DNA from: a virus
Length of the DNA stretch: 64,000 bases
IMG/VR virus record: IMGVR_UViG_3300048999_000166
Location: 58,430-122,429 of that record
Strand: one strand, 5' to 3'
Under the pieces are notes generated by a model. The model was not told where the DNA came from and searched no databases. It worked only from the letters and a program-made list of their open reading frames with translations. Of the stretch, positions 28,947-36,515 are shown piece after piece (the first letter of the stretch is position 1; each line of letters opens with the position of its first letter). Both the position numbers and the translations under genes were made by a program.

Positions 28947-29394
28947 CGCGGGGCACCTCCGACAGGTAGAGCGTGGCGGGTTCGGCGCCCAGCCACTGCT
29001 CGACGTCCAGGTAGTCGGCGTCGAACTCCGGCGGCATCTGGATCTCTCCGTCGGTGACCACCTCCGCCATCTGGTAGAGCACCGCCACCGCTTGACGCCC
29101 CTTCAGGGCGGCGGTGTGATAGAAGAACGCGTTTCGTAGGGCGGTGCTGGACAGTCCCAGCACGTCCGCGGCGACGTACTCGATGGACCGGTACTCCCCG
29201 TCCACCTCAACGAGGCCTGCGTTCGCTAGACCATCGACGTAGTCTCCGACCAGCGTCACGGCATGGCCCGCGAAGCAGGCGGTGGTTCCGCACGAGGTGG
29301 GCCTCCACCAGGTGTCCATGTTCACGAGGCTCGTATCCGCCGCCATGATCTCCAGCGTCTTGCGGAAGTTCGGGATGTTCAGTCCCTCGATCAC
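28939..29394 (-). CDS. 151-aa protein with CGTTACFAGHAV motif
   Basis: GTG 29394 overlaps the previous stop. Helical N-terminus (NFRKTLEIMAAD), the segment WWRPTSCGTTACFAGHAVTL, and a long helical remainder. The CGT.AC..GHA pattern occurs in several phage hypothetical proteins; function unknown. Confidence 0.65.
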   Translation of the reverse strand: MIEGLNIPNFRKTLEIMAADTSLVNMDTWWRPTSCGTTACFAGHAVTLVGDYVDGLANAGLVEVDGEYRSIEYVAADVLGLSSTALRNAFFYHTAALKGRQAVAVLYQMAEVVTDGEIQMPPEFDADYLDVEQWLGAEPATLYLSEVPRDE

Positions 29395-29702
29395 GACTGG
29401 TCCTCCTTCTTCTCGGCCAGCTCGGTCGCGCGGCGCAGCGAGGCAGCGAGCCCGGAGAAGTCGTTGCCGGGAGCGATGACCGAGGAGTTCTCGTTCACCA
29501 CCTGGTCGAAGCCCCCAACCCTGGGCAGGTCCGGGATCGCGTCGTGCGTGCCCGGCGGGCAGTCGCACTGGGTGAGGTTGTACTCCGAGGCGAGTCGCAT
29601 GGCGGCCTCGATGAGCATCCCCATGGCCTCCTCGGGTGGCATGCCGAGACCCATGGTCACGTTGCCGTTGTCGTCCTTGGTCAGCATGATCACACCGGAC
29701 AT
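29391..29702 (-). CDS. 103-aa protein, unknown function
   Basis: Met-rich helix MPPEEAMGMLIEAAMRLASE near residue 22-40, CDCPPG, and a C-terminal charged helix ending AEKKEDQS. Overlaps its downstream gene by 4 bp. Confidence 0.6.
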   Translation of the reverse strand: MSGVIMLTKDDNGNVTMGLGMPPEEAMGMLIEAAMRLASEYNLTQCDCPPGTHDAIPDLPRVGGFDQVVNENSSVIAPGNDFSGLAASLRRATELAEKKEDQS

Positions 29703-29703
29703 G

Positions 29704-30138
29704 TCAGCCCTCCTCTACCTTCTCGATCGAGCCCGCGCTGACCCACCAGGTGTGGACCTGCTGGACGCGTACTTGCTTAACGTCGGCCTCCAGCACGGTG
29801 ATGCCGGCGTCGGAGCGGTCCAGAATGATCTTGAACCGCACTTTGTCGCCGACCTCGAACTTCGGCTTGGCGCGGTGCTCCAGCAGCGCCTTGATCCACC
29901 GACCGACGACCTTCTTGATTAGTTCGTCGTGCAACGTACGCGGAGTGACGTCGATGTCGAACGATTCGGCGGCGCCGCGCAAGGTGCTGAAGTTCTCGGT
30001 GCGCCAGTGCTCCAGCATCCGTTGCACGAACGTTCCGCGCTCGACGTCAGAGCTGAGGTCGTACTCCTGCTCGAACCTCCGCAGGTCGTTCTCCAGGGCG
30101 CCAGCGGTCGGCATGAGCCGTGGGTAGGGGACGTTCAA
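29704..30138 (-). CDS. 144-aa protein with C-terminal SH3-like stretch
   Basis: TTG 30138 is taken as start (AAGGAG ten bases upstream); ATG 30114 is an alternative. Helical first half, then KPKFEVGDKVRFKIILD, DVKQVRVQQVHTWWV, SAGSIEKV: a small beta barrel of the kind used for binding nucleic acid or protein. First gene of an operon. Confidence 0.6.
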   Translation of the reverse strand: MNVPYPRLMPTAGALENDLRRFEQEYDLSSDVERGTFVQRMLEHWRTENFSTLRGAAESFDIDVTPRTLHDELIKKVVGRWIKALLEHRAKPKFEVGDKVRFKIILDRSDAGITVLEADVKQVRVQQVHTWWVSAGSIEKVEEG

Positions 30139-30144
30139 TGCGGT

Positions 30145-30200
30145 TGTGCTCCTTGGCTGGGGGCGTGGTGTTAAAGTTCGTATTGCACGAGTTTAGTGTA
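30145..30200 (-). promoter_or_regulatory. Operon control region with two repeated elements
   Basis: On the minus strand: AACTCGTGCAATAC, shared with the region upstream of 35872, followed by GCCCCCAGCCAAGGAG, shared with the region upstream of 15719. Likely promoter plus leader for the 30138 operon. Confidence 0.45.
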
Positions 30201-30744
30201 GCGCGTTTTCGCCCACCGCGTCGACGTGTGCCTCGATCTCCGGTAGCGACATGAGCTGGGTGACGGTTGGCAGTTGATCGAGGAAGGAACGAGCCGCCTG
30301 CGTCTCCAGCGCATCGAGCGCGAGGTTGCGCAGCAGGTCCGCCTCCTGGCGCTCCAGCGTCACACGCGCGGTCTTCGCCTGTGCCCTGATGCCGGCCGCC
30401 AGCGCGCGCCGCAGCTGGTCACGGTCCTCGTACTTGCGGTAGACCTGCGGGGCGTTGTAGTTACCGACGCGGTCCCACTTCCCGCCCTCGAAGAGCTTCT
30501 CGTGCTTGGCCACGACCTTCTTGAGCTTTGCGTTGACCTCCTCAGTCACCGCCGCGATCTCCCGGCGCAGGTCGTCGGCCTTCGCGTCCTCCTCGCGGAA
30601 GCGATCCATGATCCGAACGCCCGCTTCGGCCATCATCTCCGCCTCGCGCTGCGCCACCTCCGCGCGCAGCACCTTCATGTGGTGGCGCACGATGGAGCGC
30701 AGCTCGGTGCGCTCGCGGGTGGTGATCTTTGCTGGCGCGCTCAC
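30193..30744 (-). CDS. 183-aa coiled-coil protein
   Basis: Almost entirely helical and highly charged (MKVLRAEVAQREAEMMAEAG, RREIAAVTEEVNAKLKKVV). Overlaps the vWA gene upstream by 4 bp and may be its partner. No domain recognised. Confidence 0.65.
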   Translation of the reverse strand: MSAPAKITTRERTELRSIVRHHMKVLRAEVAQREAEMMAEAGVRIMDRFREEDAKADDLRREIAAVTEEVNAKLKKVVAKHEKLFEGGKWDRVGNYNAPQVYRKYEDRDQLRRALAAGIRAQAKTARVTLERQEADLLRNLALDALETQAARSFLDQLPTVTQLMSLPEIEAHVDAVGENALH

Positions 30745-31379
30745 TTCTTGTCGCCCTTCATCGCCTCAGTACGCTGCTCCTCGGTGAAGCCCACCGACTG
30801 TCCGCCTGCGGCCTGCGCCACATAGCCGCCCATCGCCGCGAGTCCCGAACGCGTACCGACCGAAGATGCGCTGTAGCTCATCGAGCGGTCGCGGCGGATG
30901 CCGAGGCGCCCTCCGACCTCGATCGCGTCCTGGTTGGCGCCGAGGTAGATGATCTGCCAGCCGTAGTTCTCTTCCTGGTGCAGCACCATCTTCTTGATCG
31001 CGTCCCAGCTGTACTCCTGCGACCAGTTCTCCATGCCGTCGGTCATGATCGCCACGATCACGGTGCCGGGGCGCTGCTCCTCGGGCAGCGCCGCCAGCTC
31101 CTCCCCGAACTCGGTGATGGAGCGCCCCATCGCATCGAGCAGCGCGGTGTTGCCGCCGGGACTCAGCGCGAACCTCGGGGCGTTCTTGGCGTCGAGCGAC
31201 TCGTGCACCAGCACGTAGTCGTGGTTGAACTGCGCGACCCGGATGGTGCGTCGATCGTCGGCCTTCGCTTGGTCGGCGATGAAGGCGTTGACGCCACCCT
31301 CGGCGTCGGCCTTGATCGACTGCATCGATCCGCTGCGGTCGACGAGCAGCATGATGGCGGTGTAGCTGGCGTCGGTCAT
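30741..31379 (-). CDS. vWA domain protein
   Basis: 212 aa. MIDAS D-R-S-G-S-M at ~14-19 in a strand (TAIMLLVDRSGSM), Thr in PGGNTALLDAM, D in IMTDGMENWS. The tail is Gly/Gln-rich and helical. Resembles phage and bacterial TerY-like vWA proteins; may work with the AAA+ ATPase encoded at 33873-35357 in the way MoxR ATPases work with vWA proteins. That pairing is inference. Confidence 0.85.
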   Translation of the reverse strand: MTDASYTAIMLLVDRSGSMQSIKADAEGGVNAFIADQAKADDRRTIRVAQFNHDYVLVHESLDAKNAPRFALSPGGNTALLDAMGRSITEFGEELAALPEEQRPGTVIVAIMTDGMENWSQEYSWDAIKKMVLHQEENYGWQIIYLGANQDAIEVGGRLGIRRDRSMSYSASSVGTRSGLAAMGGYVAQAAGGQSVGFTEEQRTEAMKGDKK

Positions 31380-31394
31380 GGCTGGGCTTCTCCT

Positions 31395-31889
31395 TCAGTT
31401 GGCGGGTACTTCGATCGGAACCAGATCGCCACGGCGGCGGCTGGAGCGGGTCATGTGCCGGTGTGCCAGCACGATCGAGCCGGCGGTCGCCACGTTGAGC
31501 GAGAACGCCCGCGGCGTCGGGATCTGTATGACATCGTGGCAGCGCGTCAAGATGGAGGCCGGGATCCCCTCGGTCTCCGAGCCGAGCAGGTAGAGCGCGC
31601 GCTCTCGGTGGACGTAGTGGTCCAGCGGGACGGCGTCGTCGGTCATTTCCACCGCCACCAGCGCGCACCCCCACGGCAGCCGCATCACCATGTCCTCCAT
31701 GTCGGCGTAATGCAGCAGCGGGACGTGGCGCGCGGTGTCGGGGGTGTCGCTGGACTGCTTCTGGTAGCGGGTACCCCCGACGGTCGCCACGAACGCGGCC
31801 TCGTAGCAGGCCGCGGTGCGCCACAGCCCTCCCACGTTCTCTTCGCGACGCGGCCGGTAGATCGCCGTTCCGAAGTAGCCCCTGCTCAT
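31395..31889 (-). CDS. SPOUT RNA 2'-O-methyltransferase (TrmH/SpoU family)
   Basis: 164 aa from ATG 31889 (GAGGTAACGGG upstream). Motif 1 N19-VGGLWRTA, motif 2 YLLGSETEGIP (100-110) and motif 3 IPTPRAFSLNVATAG (123-137) form the knotted SAM site. Size equals the minimal SpoU enzymes that methylate ribose in tRNA or rRNA. With tRNA and Y-like RNA genes in the same genome, a phage tRNA or Y RNA is a plausible substrate. Preceded by three strong RNA hairpins. Confidence 0.9.
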   Translation of the reverse strand: MSRGYFGTAIYRPRREENVGGLWRTAACYEAAFVATVGGTRYQKQSSDTPDTARHVPLLHYADMEDMVMRLPWGCALVAVEMTDDAVPLDHYVHRERALYLLGSETEGIPASILTRCHDVIQIPTPRAFSLNVATAGSIVLAHRHMTRSSRRRGDLVPIEVPAN

Positions 31890-31908
31890 CCCGTTACCTC
31901 TGCTCGTC

Positions 31909-32074
31909 GGAGCCGTTGTGCTGAGGGAGCAACCACAACGGCCTCCCCGCGTCCTTATGTAGAACCCATCCCCGCCCGATGCTCGCGGGCGCGGATGGAA
32001 AATGGCCCTCGGCCAGCGCTTTGTAGCCTCTTCCCACGTGTCGTGGGTTGGTGGCTCGGTGCTGGCCGAGGGCC
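31909..32074 (-). other. Leader with three consecutive long hairpins
   Basis: Stem 32004-32017 with 32061-32074 (14 bp, inner CCCAC-GACAC-GUGGG hairpin); stem 31967-31998 (CCAUCC...GGAUGG with CGCCCG/CGGGCG); stem 31909-31943 (GCCGTTGTG with CACAACGGC). They lie between the 43-aa gene and the SPOUT gene. The first resembles a small RNA or terminator with short U-rich flanks on both strands. Confidence 0.6.
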
Positions 32075-32097
32075 CCTTTCTTCGTTTCTGGCCCGAC

Positions 32098-32229
32098 TCA
32101 GTCGTCGGATTTGGCCGCCTCGCGGTAGAGCCGGGTGTACATCCGGCGCCGCGAGTCGTAGGTCGCCCAGGCATCGAGCACGACGAGGACGACGATCAGT
32201 GCGATCTTGTGGTTCTTGGACAGGGCCAT
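32098..32229 (-). CDS. 43-aa membrane peptide
   Basis: ATG 32229. MALSKNHKIALIVVLVVLDAW is a signal anchor; tail TYDSRRRMYTRLYREAAKSDD is polar. Follows the 64-aa gene within 4 bases. Confidence 0.6.
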   Translation of the reverse strand: MALSKNHKIALIVVLVVLDAWATYDSRRRMYTRLYREAAKSDD

Positions 32230-32232
32230 GAG

Positions 32233-32427
32233 TCAGCTCTTCCTGTTGTTGCTGGCGGCTTCCTGCTTATCGACCTCACCCTGGCGGATGCGCGCGACCT
32301 TGTCCTGGTGGGACTGGGGAGCCTTGCCCTGGTCGTCTTTCTCCTGGGCCTCGTGCGAGTCGCGGGTGCGGTAGTCCTGTTGCTTGTCGCCGGTGTGCGG
32401 GTCGTACTTGCCGAAGTGGAAGGCCAT
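32233..32427 (-). CDS. 64-aa hydrophilic protein
   Basis: ATG 32427 with AGGAGAACCCAGCC upstream. Sequence is charged and probably disordered (HTGDKQQDYRTRDSHEAQEK). Unknown function. Confidence 0.6.
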   Translation of the reverse strand: MAFHFGKYDPHTGDKQQDYRTRDSHEAQEKDDQGKAPQSHQDKVARIRQGEVDKQEAASNNRKS

Positions 32428-32439
32428 GGCTGGGTTCTC

Positions 32440-32643
32440 CTAGATGCTGAGCGTCATGTCGTAGAGGTCGAGGGTAGCGAGCGGAAGCTGGTAGGTCGGT
32501 GGAATTCCGAGCGGTGCGAGCGGAATCAAGATTCCCCGGTGGAGGGAGGATGCCGGCGCGTAGCTCGGGGGGCTCGCGTCCGCGCCGGCACCCAGTACGA
32601 GCACTCCCCCGATGAGTAGTGCTCGTACGACTTTGAGGGTCAC
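32440..32643 (-). CDS. 67-aa exported protein
   Basis: GTG 32643 overlaps the HicB-like gene stop. VTLKVVRALLIGGVLVLGAG is a signal peptide followed by ADASPPS; the mature part is Pro/Leu-rich. No lipobox cysteine. Confidence 0.6.
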   Translation of the reverse strand: MTLKVVRALLIGGVLVLGAGADASPPSYAPASSLHRGILIPLAPLGIPPTYQLPLATLDLYDMTLSI

Positions 32644-33020
32644 GCTGGAGGGATCACCGCGACGATCGCCCTCCAGCACGCCATGCAGAACATGTTGAGT
32701 GGCTCGTTGTGGCCGGCGACTTCGTTGTGGGGCTCGTCGGCGATCCAGTGGACCACCGTGACGCTCTCGACCTCCAGCGAGTCCACCTCGGCTCCGCACC
32801 GACCGCACCGCGTCTGGCAGCCGCAGCCCTCCTCACAGCCCTCGGCCTCAACGGTGACTGCCACGTCGGACATCTCGATGTCCTGATCGGAGGCGATCAC
32901 TCCACGTGCCATGGTCTCTACTTCGTCCCACGAAGTCGCTTGTGTGAGTAGGTTCAGTTCGGGGATGCGGATCATCCACCAGCCATCTTCGCGGGTTACT
33001 TCGGCGCGGTAGGTGTTCAC
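32640..33020 (-). CDS. HicB-like domain with zinc-ribbon tail
   Basis: 126 aa. Residues 1-50 follow the HicB/DUF1902 strand pattern (YRAEVTREDGWWMIRIPELN, TQATSWDEVETMARGVI). Residues ~60-80 hold CEEGCGCQTRCGRCG, and FCMAC lies near the end. HicB is an antitoxin for HicA, but no HicA-like gene is adjacent, so this may be a lone adaptor of HicB fold. Confidence 0.7.
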   Translation of the reverse strand: MNTYRAEVTREDGWWMIRIPELNLLTQATSWDEVETMARGVIASDQDIEMSDVAVTVEAEGCEEGCGCQTRCGRCGAEVDSLEVESVTVVHWIADEPHNEVAGHNEPLNMFCMACWRAIVAVIPPA

Positions 33021-33565
33021 GAGGTCTTCTCCATGCTCGGGTCGGGCACGGGCGTCAGCTCCTCCTCGCCGTCACCATCCCAGCCACGACACCACGGACA
33101 CCACGGGCGCAGCAGCCGGTGCTCACGCCAGGAGGCCAGGAAGAACACGGTCTCCAGCGGCCACACGATCTGGACGATGTAGAAGTCGGTGAACGCCACC
33201 ACCGCATCGACGCCCAGCAGCAGCGGGATGATGAACTTCCAGCTGACCGCCAGATGGAAGTACCAGAGCAGACGCCGCGGCCAGCCGGGCACCGTCGCCC
33301 GGACTGGTCCGTCGGCGGGCACCGCGCTCATGCACGGCAGGCACATGACGTTGCGTTCGTGGTAGAGCGCGCCCACGATCGAGGTGAAGACCAGCACCTG
33401 CGGGATCTGCGACCACCAGGTGAACGGCAGGATCTGGGTCGGATGCATCCCGTACCACCAGGCGTGCATGAACAGGTTGGTCACGCCCAGCCAGATCGCG
33501 GCGTGGGTGACTTTCGCGCTCATCCCGGACAGGTGGCGCTTGAACTCGCCGGAGCTGGTGGTCAT
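33017..33565 (-). CDS. 182-aa multi-pass membrane protein with CxxC pairs
   Basis: Four hydrophobic segments (around 22-40, 50-66, 98-120, 128-148) and cytosolic CLPC and CPWC pairs. The C-terminus is acidic (DGDGEEELTPVPDP). Unknown function. Confidence 0.7.
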   Translation of the reverse strand: MTTSSGEFKRHLSGMSAKVTHAAIWLGVTNLFMHAWWYGMHPTQILPFTWWSQIPQVLVFTSIVGALYHERNVMCLPCMSAVPADGPVRATVPGWPRRLLWYFHLAVSWKFIIPLLLGVDAVVAFTDFYIVQIVWPLETVFFLASWREHRLLRPWCPWCRGWDGDGEEELTPVPDPSMEKTS

Positions 33566-33870
33566 TCGAGCACGCCCTTCGCGCGCAGGTGTTTCACGAG
33601 CCTAGCGTGCTCGGCATCCAGGCGCGGGAACTCGCGCTCCAGCTCCTCGATCCGGGCGATGTCATCTCGACGGAGCCGCGCGTGACTGGACTTCAGGATG
33701 CGCACGGCGGTGAAGATCTGGTCGTTCGTAACGCCGTACGGCAGCCCGAGGATGGAGGCGAGCCCCTCTCGGAGATCGCGACCCGCATCAATCTTGGCGG
33801 TGATCATCTCGACCGCGCCCGCGATATCGATGTTGAGGTCAGGACGCCGCGGATCTCCGAGAGGGGACAT
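33562..33870 (-). CDS. 102-aa helical protein
   Basis: MSPLGDPRRPDLNIDIAGAV, then charged helices (RLRRDDIARIEELEREFPRL). Lies between the AAA+ gene and the membrane protein gene with 4-bp overlaps. Unknown role, maybe an AAA+ cofactor. Confidence 0.6.
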   Translation of the reverse strand: MSPLGDPRRPDLNIDIAGAVEMITAKIDAGRDLREGLASILGLPYGVTNDQIFTAVRILKSSHARLRRDDIARIEELEREFPRLDAEHARLVKHLRAKGVLE

Positions 33871-33872
33871 CG

Positions 33873-35357
33873 TCAGTTCCTCGCGGCGCTACGGCCGACT
33901 TCGAGCTGCGGGCGACGCAGCGTGAACGCCGGGTCACCGTCGTCGTCGAGCACTCGGAAGTCGTCGACCGTGTCGGTGATCGTGTCGCGCAGCACCCGAT
34001 CGAAGGTGGGCAGCGGCTCCGGGTCGGCGGCGTCCTTGTGGAGCTTGAGCTGGGCGTGCAGGCTCTTCGCCGCGTACACCAGGTCTTCGGTCTCCAGCCG
34101 GTAGCCCAGCTCCCCGCCGATCCGGTTGATGGCGAAGCTCCGTGCGCGGTCGGCGGTCGCCTTCACGAACGCCGGCAGGAACCTACCGGGCGCCTTCGGC
34201 TCGCACATCTGCTCGTGCACGGCGTCGAAGTCGATCTCACCCATCTTGTTGGGGTCGATCACCTTGCGCAGCAGCTCCTCGGTGGCCGGGGCATCGAGTT
34301 CCGCGATCTCGATGACGTAGTCCAACCGTCCCGGACGCAGCATGCCCGGCGGGATCCGCTGGATGAAGTTCGAGGAGAGCGCGACCATGATCTCGCCGCC
34401 ACCCTTGGCGGTGATGCCATCGAAGGCGTCCAGCATCTCGGAGATCTTGCGTGGGTTCGAGGAGCCGGACGTCTCAACGTCCACGTCCTCGATCCACACC
34501 ACGGCCGGAGCGTAGAGGCGCGCGGTCTGCAGCACGTCCTGCACGGAGTCGCGGCCTGGGCGAGCCATCACGAAGGTCCAGCCGTTGGCGACGGCTTCCT
34601 TGGCCAGCATCTGCCCGATGCTGGTCTTGCCGGTCCCGTAGGGGCCGTGGACCAGCACCGCCCGCTTCAGCGGGATCTTCTCCGCGCGGTAGGAGTGCGG
34701 GTAGCGCATCGCCGCGAACAGCGCGACGTCGAGCTGCGCCTTCACGTCCTGGGCGAAGACGATTTGGGACGGATCGAACGACTCCAACCCCTCGATGAAG
34801 TCGAGCCGGCTCGCGCCCGCGACAGCCTTGCCGCGGTAGATGGAGCCGTTCTTGAGCTGCTCGGAGACATCGGCGAAGAAGGCCTGGACCTCCTTCTCGT
34901 AGCGCTTCTTGGCCTCGACCTTGATGGCGAATACCTCACCCAGGTCACGGTCGTTGGTGCCGGTCAGGTAGACCTCGGCGTTGTCGAGCACCGGGATGCT
35001 CATCAACCCCCACGGGGCCTGCACGGTCTTACCGTTCGGTCCGATCGGGACTTCCAGCACCTGCGGAGGCTGCGGCCCGAACATGGTCATCATGTCCTTG
35101 CCCATGGTGATCCCGTAGCGGGACTTGAGCACCACGGCGGTGGCCACCGCTCCGTCGTAGCAGCGGTATTTGAAGATCTTGGTGAAGTTCGAGACGCGGG
35201 ACTCTTCCTCGCGCTTCGCCTCGAAAATCTTGATGGCCTTGGAGTAGGTCATCTCGCGGGGGAGCGTAAACAACTGCAGTTCGTCAGTGCGGAACTCGAT
35301 CTCATCACCAGTGATGATGTCGTCCTTGTCGATCGAGTCAGCGGCAATGCGGGCCAT
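33873..35357 (-). CDS. AAA+ ATPase (Cdc48/FtsH-type module)
   Basis: 494 aa. The N-terminal ~200 aa are a unique domain. Walker A G238-PYGTGK244-T, Walker B VVWIED (286-291), sensor Asn330 (ALSSN) and arginine finger region RPGRLD (341-346) are complete. A helical lid and an acidic tail follow. It should remodel or unfold protein complexes; no protease domain is present. Possible partner of the vWA protein at 30741. Confidence 0.9.
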   Translation of the reverse strand: MARIAADSIDKDDIITGDEIEFRTDELQLFTLPREMTYSKAIKIFEAKREEESRVSNFTKIFKYRCYDGAVATAVVLKSRYGITMGKDMMTMFGPQPPQVLEVPIGPNGKTVQAPWGLMSIPVLDNAEVYLTGTNDRDLGEVFAIKVEAKKRYEKEVQAFFADVSEQLKNGSIYRGKAVAGASRLDFIEGLESFDPSQIVFAQDVKAQLDVALFAAMRYPHSYRAEKIPLKRAVLVHGPYGTGKTSIGQMLAKEAVANGWTFVMARPGRDSVQDVLQTARLYAPAVVWIEDVDVETSGSSNPRKISEMLDAFDGITAKGGGEIMVALSSNFIQRIPPGMLRPGRLDYVIEIAELDAPATEELLRKVIDPNKMGEIDFDAVHEQMCEPKAPGRFLPAFVKATADRARSFAINRIGGELGYRLETEDLVYAAKSLHAQLKLHKDAADPEPLPTFDRVLRDTITDTVDDFRVLDDDGDPAFTLRRPQLEVGRSAARN

Positions 35358-35457
35358 GCGTCAATTCCTTTGATTGAGTGATGGGGGAAGCGCGGTAATG
35401 CAAGGCTCGGGGGACGCGCGGGCGGATGAATGATCCTTTTCGTTGGCTGGGGCTAGA

Positions 35458-35510
35458 GGCACGGAGCGGGAATAGTGGAACGTCCGATCCCCGTATTCCC
35501 ACTCCGTGCC
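35458..35510 (-). other. 17-bp inverted repeat upstream of the AAA+ gene
   Basis: GGCACGGAG-C-GGGAATA (35458-35474) pairs with TATTCCC-A-CTCCGTGCC (35494-35510), one mismatch, 19-nt loop. It lies between the secreted His-rich gene and the AAA+ gene on the minus strand, so it could end the former transcript or be a small RNA. Confidence 0.65.
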
Positions 35511-35524
35511 CGAGGGAGGTTACC

Positions 35525-35872
35525 TCAGTGCTTGGTGTCCTTATGCACCGGCCCCTTGTGAATGGGGCCGTGGGACACCGGGTGGTGACGAATGGGGCCG
35601 TGGAAGATCGGGTGCCCCCGGTGGATAGGACGCGGGTGGAAGGCGGGCTTGCACACGAAGTGCCAGCGTCCGCCCCAGAAGCGCCAACAGCGATCGCCGC
35701 GATGGTCGCCACGGCGATCAGCAACGAACGCGACCGTGGTCACCGAGGTGGCCACCGGCGCGGACGTCGGGGTGGAGGCCTGCGCCACCGGAGCGGTGAG
35801 CACGGCGGCGAGCGCCATCGCGGACACCACACCGCCCAGCGCCAGGCCGCGAGACTTCAGATGAGAGAGCAC
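35525..35872 (-). CDS. Secreted His-rich protein
   Basis: 115 aa from GTG 35872 (AAGGAG seven bases upstream). Signal peptide LALGGVVSAMALAAVLTAPVAQA. The mature part ends in a His/Pro repeat region (HPRPIHRGHPIFHGPIRHH and HGPIHKG), a likely metal-binding tail. A CWRFWGGRWHFVCK segment may form a disulfide loop. Confidence 0.7.
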   Translation of the reverse strand: MLSHLKSRGLALGGVVSAMALAAVLTAPVAQASTPTSAPVATSVTTVAFVADRRGDHRGDRCWRFWGGRWHFVCKPAFHPRPIHRGHPIFHGPIRHHPVSHGPIHKGPVHKDTKH

Positions 35873-35884
35873 TACGTTCTCCTT

Positions 35885-35930
35885 GCTGGATGTCGTGCTG
35901 AGTGAGTATTGCACGAGTTGGGGGAGTTTT
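35885..35930 (-). promoter_or_regulatory. Promoter-like element upstream of the His-rich gene
   Basis: AACTCGTGCAATACTCACTCA on the minus strand, sharing AACTCGTGCAATAC with the region at 30174-30187. Located ~30 nt upstream of GTG 35872. Confidence 0.45.
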
Positions 35931-35988
35931 GCCACCGGGGGGTCCGGGTGCCATCTACGTCGCTCAAGAGCGCCTCGGCGTTACCGGG

Positions 35989-36027
35989 ACTACTTCAAAC
36001 TGTCCAGACTGGGCAGCTTGAAGTAGT
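35989..36027. repeat. 39-bp palindrome related to the one inside the ParB gene
   Basis: ACTACTTCAA, then CTGTCCAG-A-CTGGGCAG, then TGAAGTAGT. The core and flanks match the 51-bp palindrome at 54796-54846 (TACTTCA, CTGTCCAG, CTGGACAG, TGAAGTA). Intergenic position suggests a protein-binding site or transcript hairpin. Confidence 0.8.
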
Positions 36028-36041
36028 TCACACCGAGAGGC

Positions 36042-36075
36042 GCGGAATTTGGTGCAGGTACGCACCAAATTCCGC
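36042..36075. repeat. Perfect 14-bp inverted repeat after the STAS gene
   Basis: GCGGAATTTGGTGC, six-base loop, GCACCAAATTCCGC, three bases from the stop of the STAS gene (36078). Could be a terminator without T-tract, or an operator next to the 39-bp palindrome. Confidence 0.8.
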
Positions 36076-36077
36076 AC

Positions 36078-36419
36078 TCATCCAGCGTCGACACCGTGGT
36101 TCTCCCGTACCCGTTGGTAGATCTTGAACAGATCAGTGAGGGGCTGAGCGGTGATGTCGCCGGGCAGCGGCACCAGGGTGGACTCGGTGAGCAGCAGTCC
36201 CTCTCGGACACTCAACATCGAAGAGGCGTACGACAACAGCTCCGACAGTCCGGGGTCGAGATCGTAGGCGTCCACCAGATCGACCAGGAGATCGGTGATA
36301 CCTGAATCGAGCAGGGTCTCCACCTGGGAGCGCAACTGGTGCATGGAGTGAACGTCCAGTCGTCCGGAGACCTGAATATTCGCCCGTCTATCGTCGATAA
36401 ACACCGTTATAGCCGCCAC
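36078..36419 (-). CDS. STAS-domain (anti-sigma-factor antagonist-like) protein
   Basis: 113 aa; GTG 36419 with GGAGAG ten bases upstream is taken as start, GTG 36455 is possible. The fold pattern is strand TVFIDDRRANIQVSGRLD, helix VHSMHQLRSQVETLLDSG, strand TDLLVDLVDAYDLDPG, helix LSELLSYAS, as in SpoIIAA. The usual phosphorylated Ser after the second strand is replaced by DPG, so partner switching by phosphorylation may be lost. It may bind a host anti-sigma factor. Confidence 0.75.
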   Translation of the reverse strand: MAAITVFIDDRRANIQVSGRLDVHSMHQLRSQVETLLDSGITDLLVDLVDAYDLDPGLSELLSYASSMLSVREGLLLTESTLVPLPGDITAQPLTDLFKIYQRVRENHGVDAG

Positions 36420-36515
36420 GTCTTTCACTCTCCAATCGAGTAGGACGGCGGCCACCGGTTGGCTCGCCGCCAGGGTCTAGGGCGGTTCGTCAAGGGTTCC
36501 CGGGATTTGCCCGGG

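Noticed and set aside
30729-32231. Plus-strand open frame of 500 codons
   Set aside because: Runs opposite the vWA and SPOUT genes and through the hairpin leader; no motif and no ribosome site.
34038-35381. Plus-strand open frame of ~447 codons opposite the AAA+ gene
   Set aside because: Antisense shadow of a gene with full Walker motifs; composition is His/Arg/Leu-rich as expected for shadows.
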